Source of the DNA: Winogradskyella psychrotolerans
GTDB lineage: Bacteria; Bacteroidota; Bacteroidia; Flavobacteriales; Flavobacteriaceae
Direction: 5' to 3'
DNA length: 64,000 bases
Assembly (NCBI RefSeq): GCF_018860565.1
Contig: NZ_JAHKPS010000005.1
Span: forward strand, 38,052-102,051
The notes below the pieces were generated by a model. The model ran no database searches. It was not told where the DNA came from and saw nothing but the letters and a program-made list of their open reading frames with translations. Made by a program: the position numbers and the translations under genes. Of this stretch, positions 17,166 to 26,418 are shown piece by piece; positions within the stretch are counted from its first letter, which is position 1, and each line of letters opens with the position of its first letter.

Positions 17166-17211
17166 TGGTGCGTTATGTAGCGTAATGGTGCAACGTGGTG
17201 CGTTATGGTGC
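17166..17211. repeat. Helically phased GGTGC repeats upstream of the excisionase-like gene
   Basis: GGTGC occurs at 17167, 17187, 17197 and 17207, that is at 20, 10 and 10 bp spacing, so all copies face the same side of the helix. Two copies extend to the 12-mer TGGTGCGTTATG (17166-17177 and 17196-17207). The array lies just 5' of the excisionase-like start codon (minus strand) and close to the attachment junction. It fits a cooperative protein-binding array, either for autoregulation or as part of the recombination complex. Confidence 0.5.
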
Positions 17212-17220
17212 ATCATTTCG

Positions 17221-17397
17221 CCAATATCTTAGCCAACAGAAATGGGCAACAATTCTATATTTCAGGCAACAGATATACAACAAATTTAATCAAAAAAGAG
17301 CAAATAAACAACAAATAAAAGAAGACAAAACACTATAAAGCCAACAATAACAAGGGATTAACAAATAAAAGAAAGTAAGTTACTTCCCGATACAGAA
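17221..17397. other. Putative attachment (att) region at the 3' end of mnmE
   Basis: The gap between the excisionase-like gene and mnmE is dense in short direct repeats: a 14-mer AACAAATAAAAGAA at 17310-17323 and exactly 50 bp later at 17360-17373; AGCCAACA at 17231 and 17339; and GGCAACA at 17245 and 17265. These look like integrase arm sites. The crossover would lie in the last codons of mnmE (17380-17397, encoding the conserved FCIGK end), leaving the gene intact. The 3' end of this gene is a known integration target of other genomic islands (SGI1 family). I found no second copy of the core in the window, so the other end should lie further left. Confidence 0.55.
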
Positions 17398-18786
17398 GTT
17401 TGCGAAGATATTACCCAACAAATCATCATTGGTAATCTCCCCTGTAATCTCTCCAAAGTGATACAAGGCCTGACGAATATCAATGGCTAACAAGTCACCA
17501 GACAAGCCAGTCTCTAAACCGTCTTTCACCTTCTGAACCTCTTCAAAAGCCTTCAATAAAGCATCGTAATGACGTGAATTCGTTACAATGGTTTCATTAT
17601 TACGTAACGCTCCCGTATTAATTAAATCCAGAAGGGTTTGCGTCAATTGCTCCACTCCAAAACCAGTCTTTGCCGAAATAGGAATAACCTCAGTGGCATT
17701 AGAATCTAAAGCCGTTCTAATAGTGGCCAATTCAGAATCTGTAATCTGGTCAATCTTATTTAAAATAACCAATAACTGCTTTTGTGGAAACTTATTTTTT
17801 ACCTTTTCAATCTCAATCGTAATGGTTTTAATAGCTTCTTTATCCACAGCCAACTGCGGACTACTCACCAAAAACATCACCACTTGGGCCTGCTCTATCT
17901 TTTCAAAGGTTTTCTTTATTCCAATGCTTTCAACCACATCTTCAGTCTCACGAATACCTGCCGTATCTATAAACCGAAAACCTATACCTCCAATAGAAAT
18001 TTCATCTTCAATTGTATCTCTTGTGGTACCTGCGATTTCAGAAACAATCGCACGGTCTTCATTTAATAAAGCATTCAATAAGGTCGACTTTCCTACATTA
18101 GGTTCCCCAACAATGGCAACAGGAATACCATTTTTAATCACATTACCTACAGCAAAAGAATCAATCAAACGTTTCAATACAAAATTAATACGTTCTATTA
18201 AGGCCTTAAACTGAGTTCTGTCTGCAAACTCTACATCTTCTTCAGCAAAGTCCAATTCCAATTCTATTAACGAAGCAAAATTCAAAAGCTCTTCACGAAG
18301 CTTAGCTATTTCAGAAGAAAAACCACCACGCATCTGCTGCATCGCAATCTGATGCGACGCCTCATTATCACTAGAAATTAAATCGGCAACAGCTTCCGCC
18401 TGACTCAAATCGAGTTTACCATTTAAAAAAGCACGCAAGGTAAATTCACCAGCCGTAGCCATCCTGCAACCTTCGCGTAAAAACAACTGAATAATTTCTT
18501 GTTGAATATAAGAAGACCCATGACACGATATCTCTACCACATTCTCACCCGTATAAGAATTAGGATCCTTAAACACAGACACCAAAACCTCATCAATAGT
18601 TCGCTGTGCGTCTATAATATGGCCTAAATGAATGGTATGTGTCGCCTGTTGGTTTAAATCCTTATTAGAAACAGATTTAAAACATTTTGAAGCAATGTTT
18701 ATGGCGTCCTGTCCAGATAATCGTATAACTGCAATGGCACCACTTCCTGAGGGTGTTGCTAAAGCTACAATGGTATCGTTATGCAT
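17380..18786 (-). CDS. mnmE: tRNA modification GTPase MnmE
   Basis: MnmE, with MnmG, installs the 5-carboxymethylaminomethyl group on wobble U34 of certain tRNAs. The 468-aa protein shows the full family plan. The N-terminal folate-binding domain starts NDTIVALATPSGSGAIAVIR. The helical domain is interrupted by a Ras-like G domain with the P-loop GEPNVGKST, the DTAGIRETED switch and the NKID motif. The conserved C-terminal end is FCIGK, whose Cys is needed for activity. The gene is complete, so the mobile element next to its 3' end has not disrupted it. Transcription runs toward the element. Confidence 0.97.
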   Translation of the reverse strand: MHNDTIVALATPSGSGAIAVIRLSGQDAINIASKCFKSVSNKDLNQQATHTIHLGHIIDAQRTIDEVLVSVFKDPNSYTGENVVEISCHGSSYIQQEIIQLFLREGCRMATAGEFTLRAFLNGKLDLSQAEAVADLISSDNEASHQIAMQQMRGGFSSEIAKLREELLNFASLIELELDFAEEDVEFADRTQFKALIERINFVLKRLIDSFAVGNVIKNGIPVAIVGEPNVGKSTLLNALLNEDRAIVSEIAGTTRDTIEDEISIGGIGFRFIDTAGIRETEDVVESIGIKKTFEKIEQAQVVMFLVSSPQLAVDKEAIKTITIEIEKVKNKFPQKQLLVILNKIDQITDSELATIRTALDSNATEVIPISAKTGFGVEQLTQTLLDLINTGALRNNETIVTNSRHYDALLKAFEEVQKVKDGLETGLSGDLLAIDIRQALYHFGEITGEITNDDLLGNIFANFCIGK

Positions 18787-18904
18787 ATTCTAAGTCTTTG
18801 TTGCAAAAGTATTGTAAATTATGGGATTCTTTAGACCAACGTTCCTTAAAAGCGTTCACTTATTAGAGACTTTACTTATTTTACGAGTTTTACAACTTTG
18901 TTTT

Positions 18905-18912
18905 TATATTTG
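18905..18912 (+). promoter_or_regulatory. Bacteroidota -7 box for the TlpA-like gene
   Basis: TATATTTG matches the TAnnTTTG consensus and lies 43 bp upstream of the ATG at 18956, in the divergent gap after mnmE. No strong -33 TTG stands at the usual distance, so the call rests on the -7 element and its position. Confidence 0.45.
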
Positions 18913-18955
18913 TAACACGTTAATTATTCAAAATACTATCATCTAATTTATTATT

Positions 18956-20110
18956 ATGAAAAATCTATTCCTATGCATATTTGCGAGCCTACTAGTAATG
19001 GGTTGTAAAGAAGAACCTAAAAGAACTAATTATATTATTAATGGAACTGCAAAAGGGGTTTATAATGGTGTTAGAGTACATCTAAATAGTATAGATGAAA
19101 AAGGAAAGGACAGACGCGTTAAAACCCAAATGATTGTAAATGAACAATTCACTTTTGAAGGCGAAATGCAAACACCTTCATTATATAACATTACCGTAAA
19201 TAGTATTCCAGGAAAGCTACCTTTTATGTTAGAAAACAGTGAAATAAACATTAATATTAATAAAGGTAGAATACTAAGCTCAGAAATAACAGGTTCTAAA
19301 TCTCAAAAGAAATTTGAAACCTATAAAACGGGATTAAACAATATTGAAAAGGAAATATTACCTGTAAGAACTGCAATGCGAAACGCAAGATTGCAAAAAA
19401 ACACAGCAAAACAAGATTCCATTTTAAAACAATTAGAAGTCTTAAACAATAAAAAAACACAATACACCTTAGATTTTATTGATAGTAATAAAGACAATTT
19501 TTTTAGTTTATTTATTATTGGCGAAGAACTCAAAAAGCCTAACCTAGATATCGAAAAATATATGGAGGCCTTTAATAATTTATCGTCTACAGTACAAACA
19601 TCTAGAGACGGAGTCGCTGCCAAGTTAAGATTAGAAAAACTTTACAGGGCTTATACAAAAACTACCACTTTAGAAATTGGAAAAGTTGCTCCTAATTTTG
19701 AAGCACCTAATGCAGATGGCGAAATGGTAGCTTTAAACGATCTTAAAGGCAAAGTAACTATTATAGATTTTTGGGCAGCTTGGTGTGGTCCTTGCCGAAG
19801 AGAAAATCCTAATGTTGTTAAAATTTACAATGAATACCATAGTAAAGGATTAGAAATTATTGGGGTCTCTTTAGACGGGTCTCGTGGACAAAAAGATCCT
19901 AAAAAAGCATGGTTAGATGCTGTTAAAAAAGACAAATTAACTTGGCCTCAGGTATCTTACTTACAATACTTTAATGATCCTGTTGCACAACTGTATAATA
20001 TCAATTCTATTCCTGCAACATACGTTTTAGATAAAGACGGAAAAATAGCAGCTAAAAACCTTAGAGGTACTGCTCTAAAACTTAAGGTAGAAGAACTATT
20101 ACAAAAATAA
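18956..20110 (+). CDS. TlpA-like thioredoxin-fold lipoprotein (DUF4369 type)
   Basis: This is a periplasm-facing thiol-disulfide oxidoreductase of 384 aa. It has a lipoprotein signal with the lipid-accepting Cys at 17 (LLVMGC). An N-terminal beta-rich domain of the DUF4369 type follows (about residues 25-110), then a helical linker, then a TlpA/AhpC-TSA domain from about residue 240 (IGKVAPNFEAPNADGEMVAL). The active site is WCGPC, with C277 and C280. The cis-Pro loop is present (NSIPATYVLD). This domain pair is common in Bacteroidota. Physiological substrate unknown. Confidence 0.92.
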   Translation: MKNLFLCIFASLLVMGCKEEPKRTNYIINGTAKGVYNGVRVHLNSIDEKGKDRRVKTQMIVNEQFTFEGEMQTPSLYNITVNSIPGKLPFMLENSEINININKGRILSSEITGSKSQKKFETYKTGLNNIEKEILPVRTAMRNARLQKNTAKQDSILKQLEVLNNKKTQYTLDFIDSNKDNFFSLFIIGEELKKPNLDIEKYMEAFNNLSSTVQTSRDGVAAKLRLEKLYRAYTKTTTLEIGKVAPNFEAPNADGEMVALNDLKGKVTIIDFWAAWCGPCRRENPNVVKIYNEYHSKGLEIIGVSLDGSRGQKDPKKAWLDAVKKDKLTWPQVSYLQYFNDPVAQLYNINSIPATYVLDKDGKIAAKNLRGTALKLKVEELLQK

Positions 20111-20124
20111 AATACGGTCTTCTG

Positions 20125-20784
20125 CTATTTTAATTTACCCGTTTTATAGAGTACAAACAGAATTATAATGGGTATGGCTAATAAACCAACATACCCTAAG
20201 TTTGTTTTAAATAAGCTTGGCATTAAGAGTAAAGTCACTACATAACCACCAACAGCACCACCAAAATGGGCATCGTGACCAATGTTACCAATTTTATTTT
20301 TCATGCCATAAATGGAATATAATAAATAGCCTATACCAAACACATAACCTGGAATAGGGATTGGAATAAAAAACATATACAAACTCATATCTGGTTGTAA
20401 TAAAATAGCAGAATATAAAATCCCTGTTACAGCACCACTTGCACCAATAGCACTGTACCAATATTCATTTTGATGAAAATACAATGATAGAAGATTTCCA
20501 AAAATTAAACTGCCGAAGTAAATAATAATAAAATGAAAATTGCCTAATCCTGCAACCACTGCATCTGCAAAAAAATAAAGCGTAAACATATTAAATAATA
20601 AATGCGTGGTATCTGCATGTAAAAATCCAGAACTCAACATCCTAACATGTTCTCCGCGCTTTATACTACCAACATTAAACTTGTATTTTTCAAAAAAGCC
20701 ACGATCATCAAATCCTTTAAAGGATATAATAACGTTGGCTGCAATAATTATAATGGTAACTAAACTTATACCTAAATTGTCCAT
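20125..20784 (-). CDS. Rhomboid-family intramembrane serine protease
   Basis: This 219-aa polytopic membrane protein has the rhomboid catalytic dyad: Ser116 in GASGAV and His173 in HDAHFGG. The conserved H61-x3-N65 segment of TM2 (HLLFNMF) supports the oxyanion hole. Six hydrophobic segments are visible, matching the basic bacterial rhomboid core. It is convergent with the TlpA-like gene (14 bp apart) and divergent from the acyltransferase. Substrates cannot be predicted from the sequence. Confidence 0.93.
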   Translation of the reverse strand: MDNLGISLVTIIIIAANVIISFKGFDDRGFFEKYKFNVGSIKRGEHVRMLSSGFLHADTTHLLFNMFTLYFFADAVVAGLGNFHFIIIYFGSLIFGNLLSLYFHQNEYWYSAIGASGAVTGILYSAILLQPDMSLYMFFIPIPIPGYVFGIGYLLYSIYGMKNKIGNIGHDAHFGGAVGGYVVTLLLMPSLFKTNLGYVGLLAIPIIILFVLYKTGKLK

Positions 20785-20814
20785 AAACTCTAATACTATA
20801 AATCAAATATAATA

Positions 20815-20822
20815 TATATTTG
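20815..20822 (+). promoter_or_regulatory. Possible -7 box for the acyltransferase gene
   Basis: TATATTTG matches TAnnTTTG and ends 23 bp before the ATG at 20846, in the divergent gap with the rhomboid gene. The surrounding sequence is very AT-rich, so a chance match is possible. Confidence 0.35.
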
Positions 20823-20845
20823 TGCTTTAATACTAACATACATTA

Positions 20846-21736
20846 ATGCAACTTATTGCTTATATCTTAGTTTACCCTATTCTTTGGCTAATTTCAATTT
20901 TACCATTTAGATTACTTTATGGATTCTCTGACGTTATTTACTTTTTTATGTATAACGTTTTTGGCTATAGAAAAACGGTTGTAAAAGACAATTTAAGATT
21001 AGTTTTCCCAGATAAATCAGAAAAAGAAATTTCATCTATAGCTAGTAAATTCTATCACCATTTTTGTGACATGATGGTGGAAGCTATAAAATCATTGACT
21101 ATTACTGAAGCTCAAATGAACAAACGCTTCAAATTTACCAATGTAGAATTAATCAATGATTTAGAGAAAAAACAACGAAGCATTATTTTAATGTGTGCAC
21201 ATTATGGGAGTTGGGAATGGATTTTTATTTTACAAAAGCATGTAAAACACAAAGGTTATGCCGTCTATAAACGTTTAGCCAATAAGTATTTTGACAAATT
21301 AGTTAAACGAATTAGAGCAAAGTATAATTCGCATTTAATTACGACCAAAGAAACCTACAATGTCCTCCTTGAAAGCAAGAAAAAAGGAGAATTAACCATC
21401 AATGGTTTTGTATCTGACCAAACTCCTAAAGTGAATAAAGCTTTTCATTGGAATGAATTTATGGGGATTAAAGTTCCTATGTACACTGGAGCAGAAATGT
21501 TAGCCAAAAAATTAGATATGGCTGTAGTGTTCTTTAGTGTAAAACGCATTAAACGTGGCTATTACGAAACAACTTTTAAAACCATAACAGAAACTCCTAA
21601 AGCATACAAGGATTACGAAATTACAGACCTATTCTTTAAGTTGGTTGAAGAACAAATTTTAGAAGCTCCAGAGTTTTACCTTTGGACGCATAGACGTTGG
21701 AAACATAGAGACAAAGTGCCTCCTAAATTTCTTTAG
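20846..21736 (+). CDS. LpxL/HtrB-like lysophospholipid acyltransferase
   Basis: This 296-aa membrane-anchored enzyme belongs to the lipid A biosynthesis acyltransferase family. A single N-terminal hydrophobic segment (IAYILVYPILWLISILPF) is followed by the conserved DNLRLVFPD region. The catalytic HX4D/E motif is H119 to E124 in AHYGSWEW. FVSDQTPK and the C-terminal YLWTHRRWKHR are typical family features. Likely reaction: transfer of an acyl chain to lipid A precursors or ornithine-type lipids at the inner membrane. The exact acceptor is not determined. Confidence 0.92.
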   Translation: MQLIAYILVYPILWLISILPFRLLYGFSDVIYFFMYNVFGYRKTVVKDNLRLVFPDKSEKEISSIASKFYHHFCDMMVEAIKSLTITEAQMNKRFKFTNVELINDLEKKQRSIILMCAHYGSWEWIFILQKHVKHKGYAVYKRLANKYFDKLVKRIRAKYNSHLITTKETYNVLLESKKKGELTINGFVSDQTPKVNKAFHWNEFMGIKVPMYTGAEMLAKKLDMAVVFFSVKRIKRGYYETTFKTITETPKAYKDYEITDLFFKLVEEQILEAPEFYLWTHRRWKHRDKVPPKFL

Positions 21737-21823
21737 GCTATTTCCTTCTAAAAACAAAGATCAAGCTTACGGCCAATTTTAGATTATGAACACACTTAGT
21801 TCATATATCAAAACCACAAATTA

Positions 21824-23326
21824 TTACATCTCAAACCAAGCATCTACATTAGTTGCCGTACAAGGCTTACCAACTAAAGTTTTATGTACAAACTCATTGT
21901 TACATTTAGAATATTCATAATCTTTAGCCCATACTTCATGATGTTTTGCTAAATCTATGATACTCTCACATACATAATTAATTTCGGCATTCGTTGTTGT
22001 TGGGTGAATAGACATCCTTATCCAACCGGGCTTACGTACTAGCTCTCCTATTGAAATCTCATTGGTTAACTCGTGCGACATTTGCTGATCTACGTGCAAT
22101 AAGAAATGCCCATAAGTACCGGCACAACTGCAACCACCACGTGTTTGTATTCCAAATTTATCGTTTAGTAATTTCACCGCTAAATTAAAATGCAAATCAT
22201 CAATATAAAATGAAATAACACCTAGTCTATCTTTATGCTGACCTGCAAGAATGTTGATATTGGAGATACCTTCAAGCTGCTTAAAAATAATATCAACCAA
22301 CTCGTGCTCGCGTTTCAACATTTTATCCACTCCCATTTGTTCCTTTAACTTTATAGAAAGAGCTGTTTTTATAACCTGAAGAAAACCAGGTGTTCCACCA
22401 TCTTCTCTATCTTCTATATTATCTATATATTTGTGTTCGCCCCAAGGATTGGTCCAACTTACAGTACCTCCTCCTGGACAGTCTGGCACCATATTTTTAT
22501 ACAGTTTCTTATTAAAAACCAAAACACCTGAAGTTCCTGGGCCTCCTAAAAATTTGTGAGGCGAAAAGAAAATAGCATCCAATTGTGCCTCCTTATCTTT
22601 AGGGTGCATATCCATATCTACGTAAGGCGCAGAACAAGCAAAATCTACAAAACAAACACCACCATGTTTATGCATTAACCTAGCAACATCATGATGCGGA
22701 ATCTGAATACCTGTAACATTTGAACCGCCTACTACAGAAGCAATTTTTATGGTACAATCTTTATATTTATGTAATAAGGTTTCTAAATTCTTTAAGCAAA
22801 ATAAACCTTCATCATCTGGCGGAACAACTTCAACCTTAGCCATCGTTTCTAACCAGGTCGTTTGATTAGAATGATGTTCCATATGCGAAACAAAAACAAC
22901 AGGGCGCATTTCCTCTGGAATAGAAGTAAATTCCTTTAAATTCTCAGGAACTTTTAAACCTAAAATACGCTGAAACTTATTAATAACACCTGTCATACCG
23001 TTTCCTGAGCAGATTAAAATATCATCATCATTAGCATTAACGTGATCCTTAATAATATGCTTAGCTTTATGATACGCTTTGGTCATTGCTGTACCAGAAA
23101 CTGTAGTCTCTGTATGTGTATTGGCTACAAAAGGTCCAAACTCATTACTAATTTTCTCTTCTATAGGTCTGTATAAACGTCCTGAAGCTGTCCAATCGGT
23201 ATAGATGATTCTTTGTTCTCCATAAGGGGATTTAAAGCGTTGATCCTGACCAATGATATGTTGTCTAAATTGATTAAAATAGGTTTCCAATTCAGTTACC
23301 TCTGTAGAATTCGTTTCTAAAATCAT
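21824..23326 (-). CDS. Class V aminotransferase (cysteine-desulfurase-like PLP enzyme)
   Basis: This 500-aa fold-type I PLP enzyme resembles the cysteine desulfurase/NifS group. The PLP-binding Lys is K258 in FFSPHKFLGG. The PLP-ring Asp lies in CFVDFACSAPY, and the substrate/PLP loop is SHMEHHSNQTTW. A C-terminal loop GGCSCAGTYGH places Cys residues where desulfurases carry the catalytic Cys, but the arrangement differs from IscS/SufS. The protein is about 100 aa longer than SufS. It stands alone, with no suf or isc genes nearby, so a role in sulfur mobilisation is possible but unproven. Confidence 0.88.
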   Translation of the reverse strand: MILETNSTEVTELETYFNQFRQHIIGQDQRFKSPYGEQRIIYTDWTASGRLYRPIEEKISNEFGPFVANTHTETTVSGTAMTKAYHKAKHIIKDHVNANDDDILICSGNGMTGVINKFQRILGLKVPENLKEFTSIPEEMRPVVFVSHMEHHSNQTTWLETMAKVEVVPPDDEGLFCLKNLETLLHKYKDCTIKIASVVGGSNVTGIQIPHHDVARLMHKHGGVCFVDFACSAPYVDMDMHPKDKEAQLDAIFFSPHKFLGGPGTSGVLVFNKKLYKNMVPDCPGGGTVSWTNPWGEHKYIDNIEDREDGGTPGFLQVIKTALSIKLKEQMGVDKMLKREHELVDIIFKQLEGISNINILAGQHKDRLGVISFYIDDLHFNLAVKLLNDKFGIQTRGGCSCAGTYGHFLLHVDQQMSHELTNEISIGELVRKPGWIRMSIHPTTTNAEINYVCESIIDLAKHHEVWAKDYEYSKCNNEFVHKTLVGKPCTATNVDAWFEM

Positions 23327-23430
23327 CCTTCTGTCATTTTACAAATTAAGACAATGACTATCAACGCATGTCTTAATATACTTTTATTTACTTGAGACTC
23401 TTAGTTATTTACAGCTTCTTTATATTAGAA

Positions 23431-24819
23431 TTAAATATTAGCAATCGCTTTTATTTCTTCAATAAAACGATCTGCTAAAGTATCTGCTGCTGCTTGTGAT
23501 GGTGCTTCGGTATAAATTCTAATAATTGGCTCTGTGTTACTCTTACGTAAATGTACCCAACTATCCGCGAAATCAATTTTTACACCATCAATAGTCGTTA
23601 ATTTTTCATGGCTATAATTAGATTCCATAGCGTTTAAAATGCCATCAACATCCAATCCTGGAGTTAATTGAATCTTCTTCTTACTCATAAAATAGTTTGG
23701 GTAAGAAGCTCTAAGCTCACTAACTTTCATTTGCTTTTCAGCTAATAAACTTAAAAATAATGCCACACCAACCAAAGCGTCACGTCCGTAATGAGAATCT
23801 GGATAAATAATGCCGCCATTTCCTTCACCACCAATAACTACATTGTTTTTCTTCATCAAAGTAACAACGTTTACTTCTCCTACTGCACTCGCTTCATAAG
23901 TTCCTCCATGTTTTTCGGTAACATCACGTAAAGCACGTGTAGAACTCATATTACTCACTGTGTTTCCTGGCGTTTTACTCAATACGTAATCGGCACAAGC
24001 TACTAAAGTGTATTCTTCTCCAAACATCTCTCCTGTTTCATCCATAAAGGCTAAACGATCAACATCTGGATCTACCACGATTCCGAAATCTGCATGCTCT
24101 TTTACAACCGCTTTTGCTAAATCACCTAAATGTTCTTTTAATGGTTCTGGATTATGTGGAAAATGACCTGTTGGATCACAATATAATTTTACAGGCTCAA
24201 CACCTAAACGTTCTAATAATAAAGGAATAGCAATACCTCCTGTAGAATTCACACCATCTACAACCACTTTAAAATTAGCCTCTTTTATAGCTTTTACATT
24301 CACTAAGTCAAGGTCTAAGACCTCATCGATGTGAATATCAATATACGCATCGTTAATTGTTATTTTCCCTAAATCATCAACCTCAGCAAAACTCATAGTG
24401 TTAGAATCTACAATCTCTAATATTTTCTGTCCTTCTGCTCCATTTAAAAACTCACCTTTAGCATTTAAAAGCTTTAAGGCGTTCCATTGCTTAGGATTAT
24501 GACTTGCAGTTAATATAATACCACCATCTGCATGTTCTAATGGCACAGCGATTTCTACTGTTGGTGTTGTAGACAACCCTAAATCAATAACATGAATTCC
24601 AAGACCAACTAAAGTATTCATTACCAAATTCTGAATCATTTCACCAGAAATACGAGCATCTCTACCCACAACAACGACATAGTTGTCTTTATTACGCTGT
24701 TGCTTCAACCAAGTTCCGTAAGCAGCTGCAAATTTAACCGTATCTATAGGTGTTAAGTTTTCGTCTACTGGTCCTCCTATAGTCCCTCTAATTCCTGATA
24801 TTGATTTTATTAAAGTCAT
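23431..24819 (-). CDS. glmM: Phosphoglucosamine mutase / phosphohexomutase
   Basis: This alpha-D-phosphohexomutase has 462 aa from the ATG at 24819; a TTG-type extension of seven residues upstream is unlikely. The active-site phosphoserine is S106 in LTASHNPKQWN. The metal loop is VDPDVDRLAF, the sugar-binding loop is GEGNGG and the phosphate loop is RKSNTEPIIRIY. These fit GlmM, which converts glucosamine-6-phosphate to glucosamine-1-phosphate for UDP-GlcNAc and thus peptidoglycan and LPS. Flavobacteria carry several related phosphomutases, so phosphomannomutase activity cannot be excluded. Confidence 0.9.
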   Translation of the reverse strand: MTLIKSISGIRGTIGGPVDENLTPIDTVKFAAAYGTWLKQQRNKDNYVVVVGRDARISGEMIQNLVMNTLVGLGIHVIDLGLSTTPTVEIAVPLEHADGGIILTASHNPKQWNALKLLNAKGEFLNGAEGQKILEIVDSNTMSFAEVDDLGKITINDAYIDIHIDEVLDLDLVNVKAIKEANFKVVVDGVNSTGGIAIPLLLERLGVEPVKLYCDPTGHFPHNPEPLKEHLGDLAKAVVKEHADFGIVVDPDVDRLAFMDETGEMFGEEYTLVACADYVLSKTPGNTVSNMSSTRALRDVTEKHGGTYEASAVGEVNVVTLMKKNNVVIGGEGNGGIIYPDSHYGRDALVGVALFLSLLAEKQMKVSELRASYPNYFMSKKKIQLTPGLDVDGILNAMESNYSHEKLTTIDGVKIDFADSWVHLRKSNTEPIIRIYTEAPSQAAADTLADRFIEEIKAIANI

Positions 24820-24899
24820 GTATACATCTATTTTTAGCAAATATAAATAGATATACCGTTTTTAACTATTTTGTTATTATGAATTTGTAAATTCGATGC

Positions 24900-25511
24900 A
24901 TGAATTTTCTCGCCCATATTTATCTTTCAGGAGACAACGAACTCATTACTATTGGAAACTTTGTTAGCGATGGTGTAAGAGGTAATAAATACAAATTATA
25001 CCCTACAGAAATTCAAGCAGGCATTAAGTTACATCGCCATATTGATACTTTTACTGACGCGCATCCTCTTTTTAGACAATGCACCAAACGCTTACATAAA
25101 GGTTATGGTCATTACAGCGGCGTTATTGTAGACATCTTTTTTGATCATTTTTTAGCCAAAAACTGGACCACTTATTCAGACATTCCGCTTGCAGATTATA
25201 TTGATAATTTTTATAAAAGTCTTAAAGCGCATATTGAACTCTTACCTCCGCGATTTAAAAAGCTCACTCCAATTATGATTGAAGATAATTGGTTACTCAG
25301 TTATGCCACAATTGAAGGCATACAAACTGTTTTAAATGGCATGAATCACAGAACAAAAGGGCTTTCTAAAATGAACTTAGCAACCAAAGAGCTTAAAGTA
25401 CATTATGATGCTTTTGAAGCCGATTTCACCTTATTCTTTGAAGACCTTAAAACATTTAGTAACACCAAACGTATAGAGATTGAAAAGCAATTTAACATAA
25501 AACAGATTTAA
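24900..25511 (+). CDS. Acyl carrier protein phosphodiesterase-like (AcpH family)
   Basis: This 203-aa protein opens with the family hallmark MNFLAHIYLSGDNELITIGNF followed by VSDGVRG, and contains IKLHRHIDTFTDAHP and VIVDIFFDHFLAKNW. The His/Asp set fits the HD-like metal site of AcpH, which removes the phosphopantetheine arm from acyl carrier protein. Homologues are widespread in Bacteroidota. It is followed after 51 bp by a membrane-anchored hypothetical gene on the same strand. Confidence 0.9.
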   Translation: MNFLAHIYLSGDNELITIGNFVSDGVRGNKYKLYPTEIQAGIKLHRHIDTFTDAHPLFRQCTKRLHKGYGHYSGVIVDIFFDHFLAKNWTTYSDIPLADYIDNFYKSLKAHIELLPPRFKKLTPIMIEDNWLLSYATIEGIQTVLNGMNHRTKGLSKMNLATKELKVHYDAFEADFTLFFEDLKTFSNTKRIEIEKQFNIKQI

Positions 25512-25562
25512 GCATTACTATCTAACCGTATTAATTCTTGAAGTTTAAAACGACTTACAATT

Positions 25563-26294
25563 ATGGCAAAACAATCCAAATTAAAAAAAGCACTAAAAAT
25601 AATAGGTGGAGTTATCGTATTCTTCACTTTACCTTCACTGTTACTTTTTGGCTTTATATATTTCAAATACAATGAAGACTTACCAAAAGGGCAACCAGGA
25701 GCTAAAGCAGACCAACTAGCCACAAAAATGCTTGATGCCTTAGATGAAGCAGCCTATTTAAATACCGACTATTTAGAGTGGACCTTTAAAGGTAAACAAC
25801 ACTACAAATGGTATAAGTCTAATCATACCTGCGAAGTATACTGGGACAATTTTACAGTGCTTTTAGACTTTGAAAATCCTAATAATTCTAAAGTTTTTGT
25901 TTTAGAACAAGAATACAATGGTATAGAGAAACAAGACTATATTACTAAAGCTGAAAACTATTTTAATAACGATTCGTTTTGGTTGGTTGCTCCCTACAAA
26001 GTATTTGATAAAGGCACGGAACGCAGATTGGTAAAAACAAAAGACCAAAAAGACGCCCTTTTAGTAACCTATACTTCTGGAGGCTCTACGCCAGGCGATT
26101 CATATTTATGGCATTTAGATGCTAATGGAAAACCAACAAGCTTTCAAATGTGGGTGGATATATTGCCTATTGATGGCTTAGAGGCCACATGGGAAAATTG
26201 GGTAACTACAGAAACAGGAGCGGAATTACCCACATTCCATAAATTGTTATTTCTTGGGATAGAAATGGGTGATGTGAAAGGTCTTAGCTTGTAA
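25563..26294 (+). CDS. Membrane-anchored hypothetical protein
   Basis: I do not recognise a named family. The 243-aa protein has a Lys-rich N-terminus (AKQSKLKKALK) and one TM helix (about residues 13-35, IGGVIVFFTLPSLLLFGFIY). The remainder is soluble, probably periplasmic, rich in aromatic residues (DYLEWTFKGKQHYKWYKSN, then CEVYWDNFTVLLDF). Tightly packed after the AcpH-like gene. The long Trp/Tyr-rich beta pattern may indicate a lipid- or ligand-binding domain, but this is speculative. Confidence 0.75.
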   Translation: MAKQSKLKKALKIIGGVIVFFTLPSLLLFGFIYFKYNEDLPKGQPGAKADQLATKMLDALDEAAYLNTDYLEWTFKGKQHYKWYKSNHTCEVYWDNFTVLLDFENPNNSKVFVLEQEYNGIEKQDYITKAENYFNNDSFWLVAPYKVFDKGTERRLVKTKDQKDALLVTYTSGGSTPGDSYLWHLDANGKPTSFQMWVDILPIDGLEATWENWVTTETGAELPTFHKLLFLGIEMGDVKGLSL

Positions 26295-26418
26295 GTTAGT
26301 TGCTAAGTTACAGATTTACAAATTAGTAAAGAGACTGTTTTATTATCCAAAAAACAAAGCAATACCTCAGCTTCTCATTACATCACATCTCATCTTCTAG
26401 TTGATTATTTTAATAATC

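Noticed and set aside
16797..17216. Longer start for the excisionase-like gene (139 aa)
   Set aside because: It would translate the GGTGC repeat array into a low-complexity His-rich tail; the inner ATG (17162) gives a clean zinc-finger start.
17588..18214. 208-aa plus-strand frame opposite mnmE
   Set aside because: Antisense shadow within a highly conserved gene; composition is non-protein-like.
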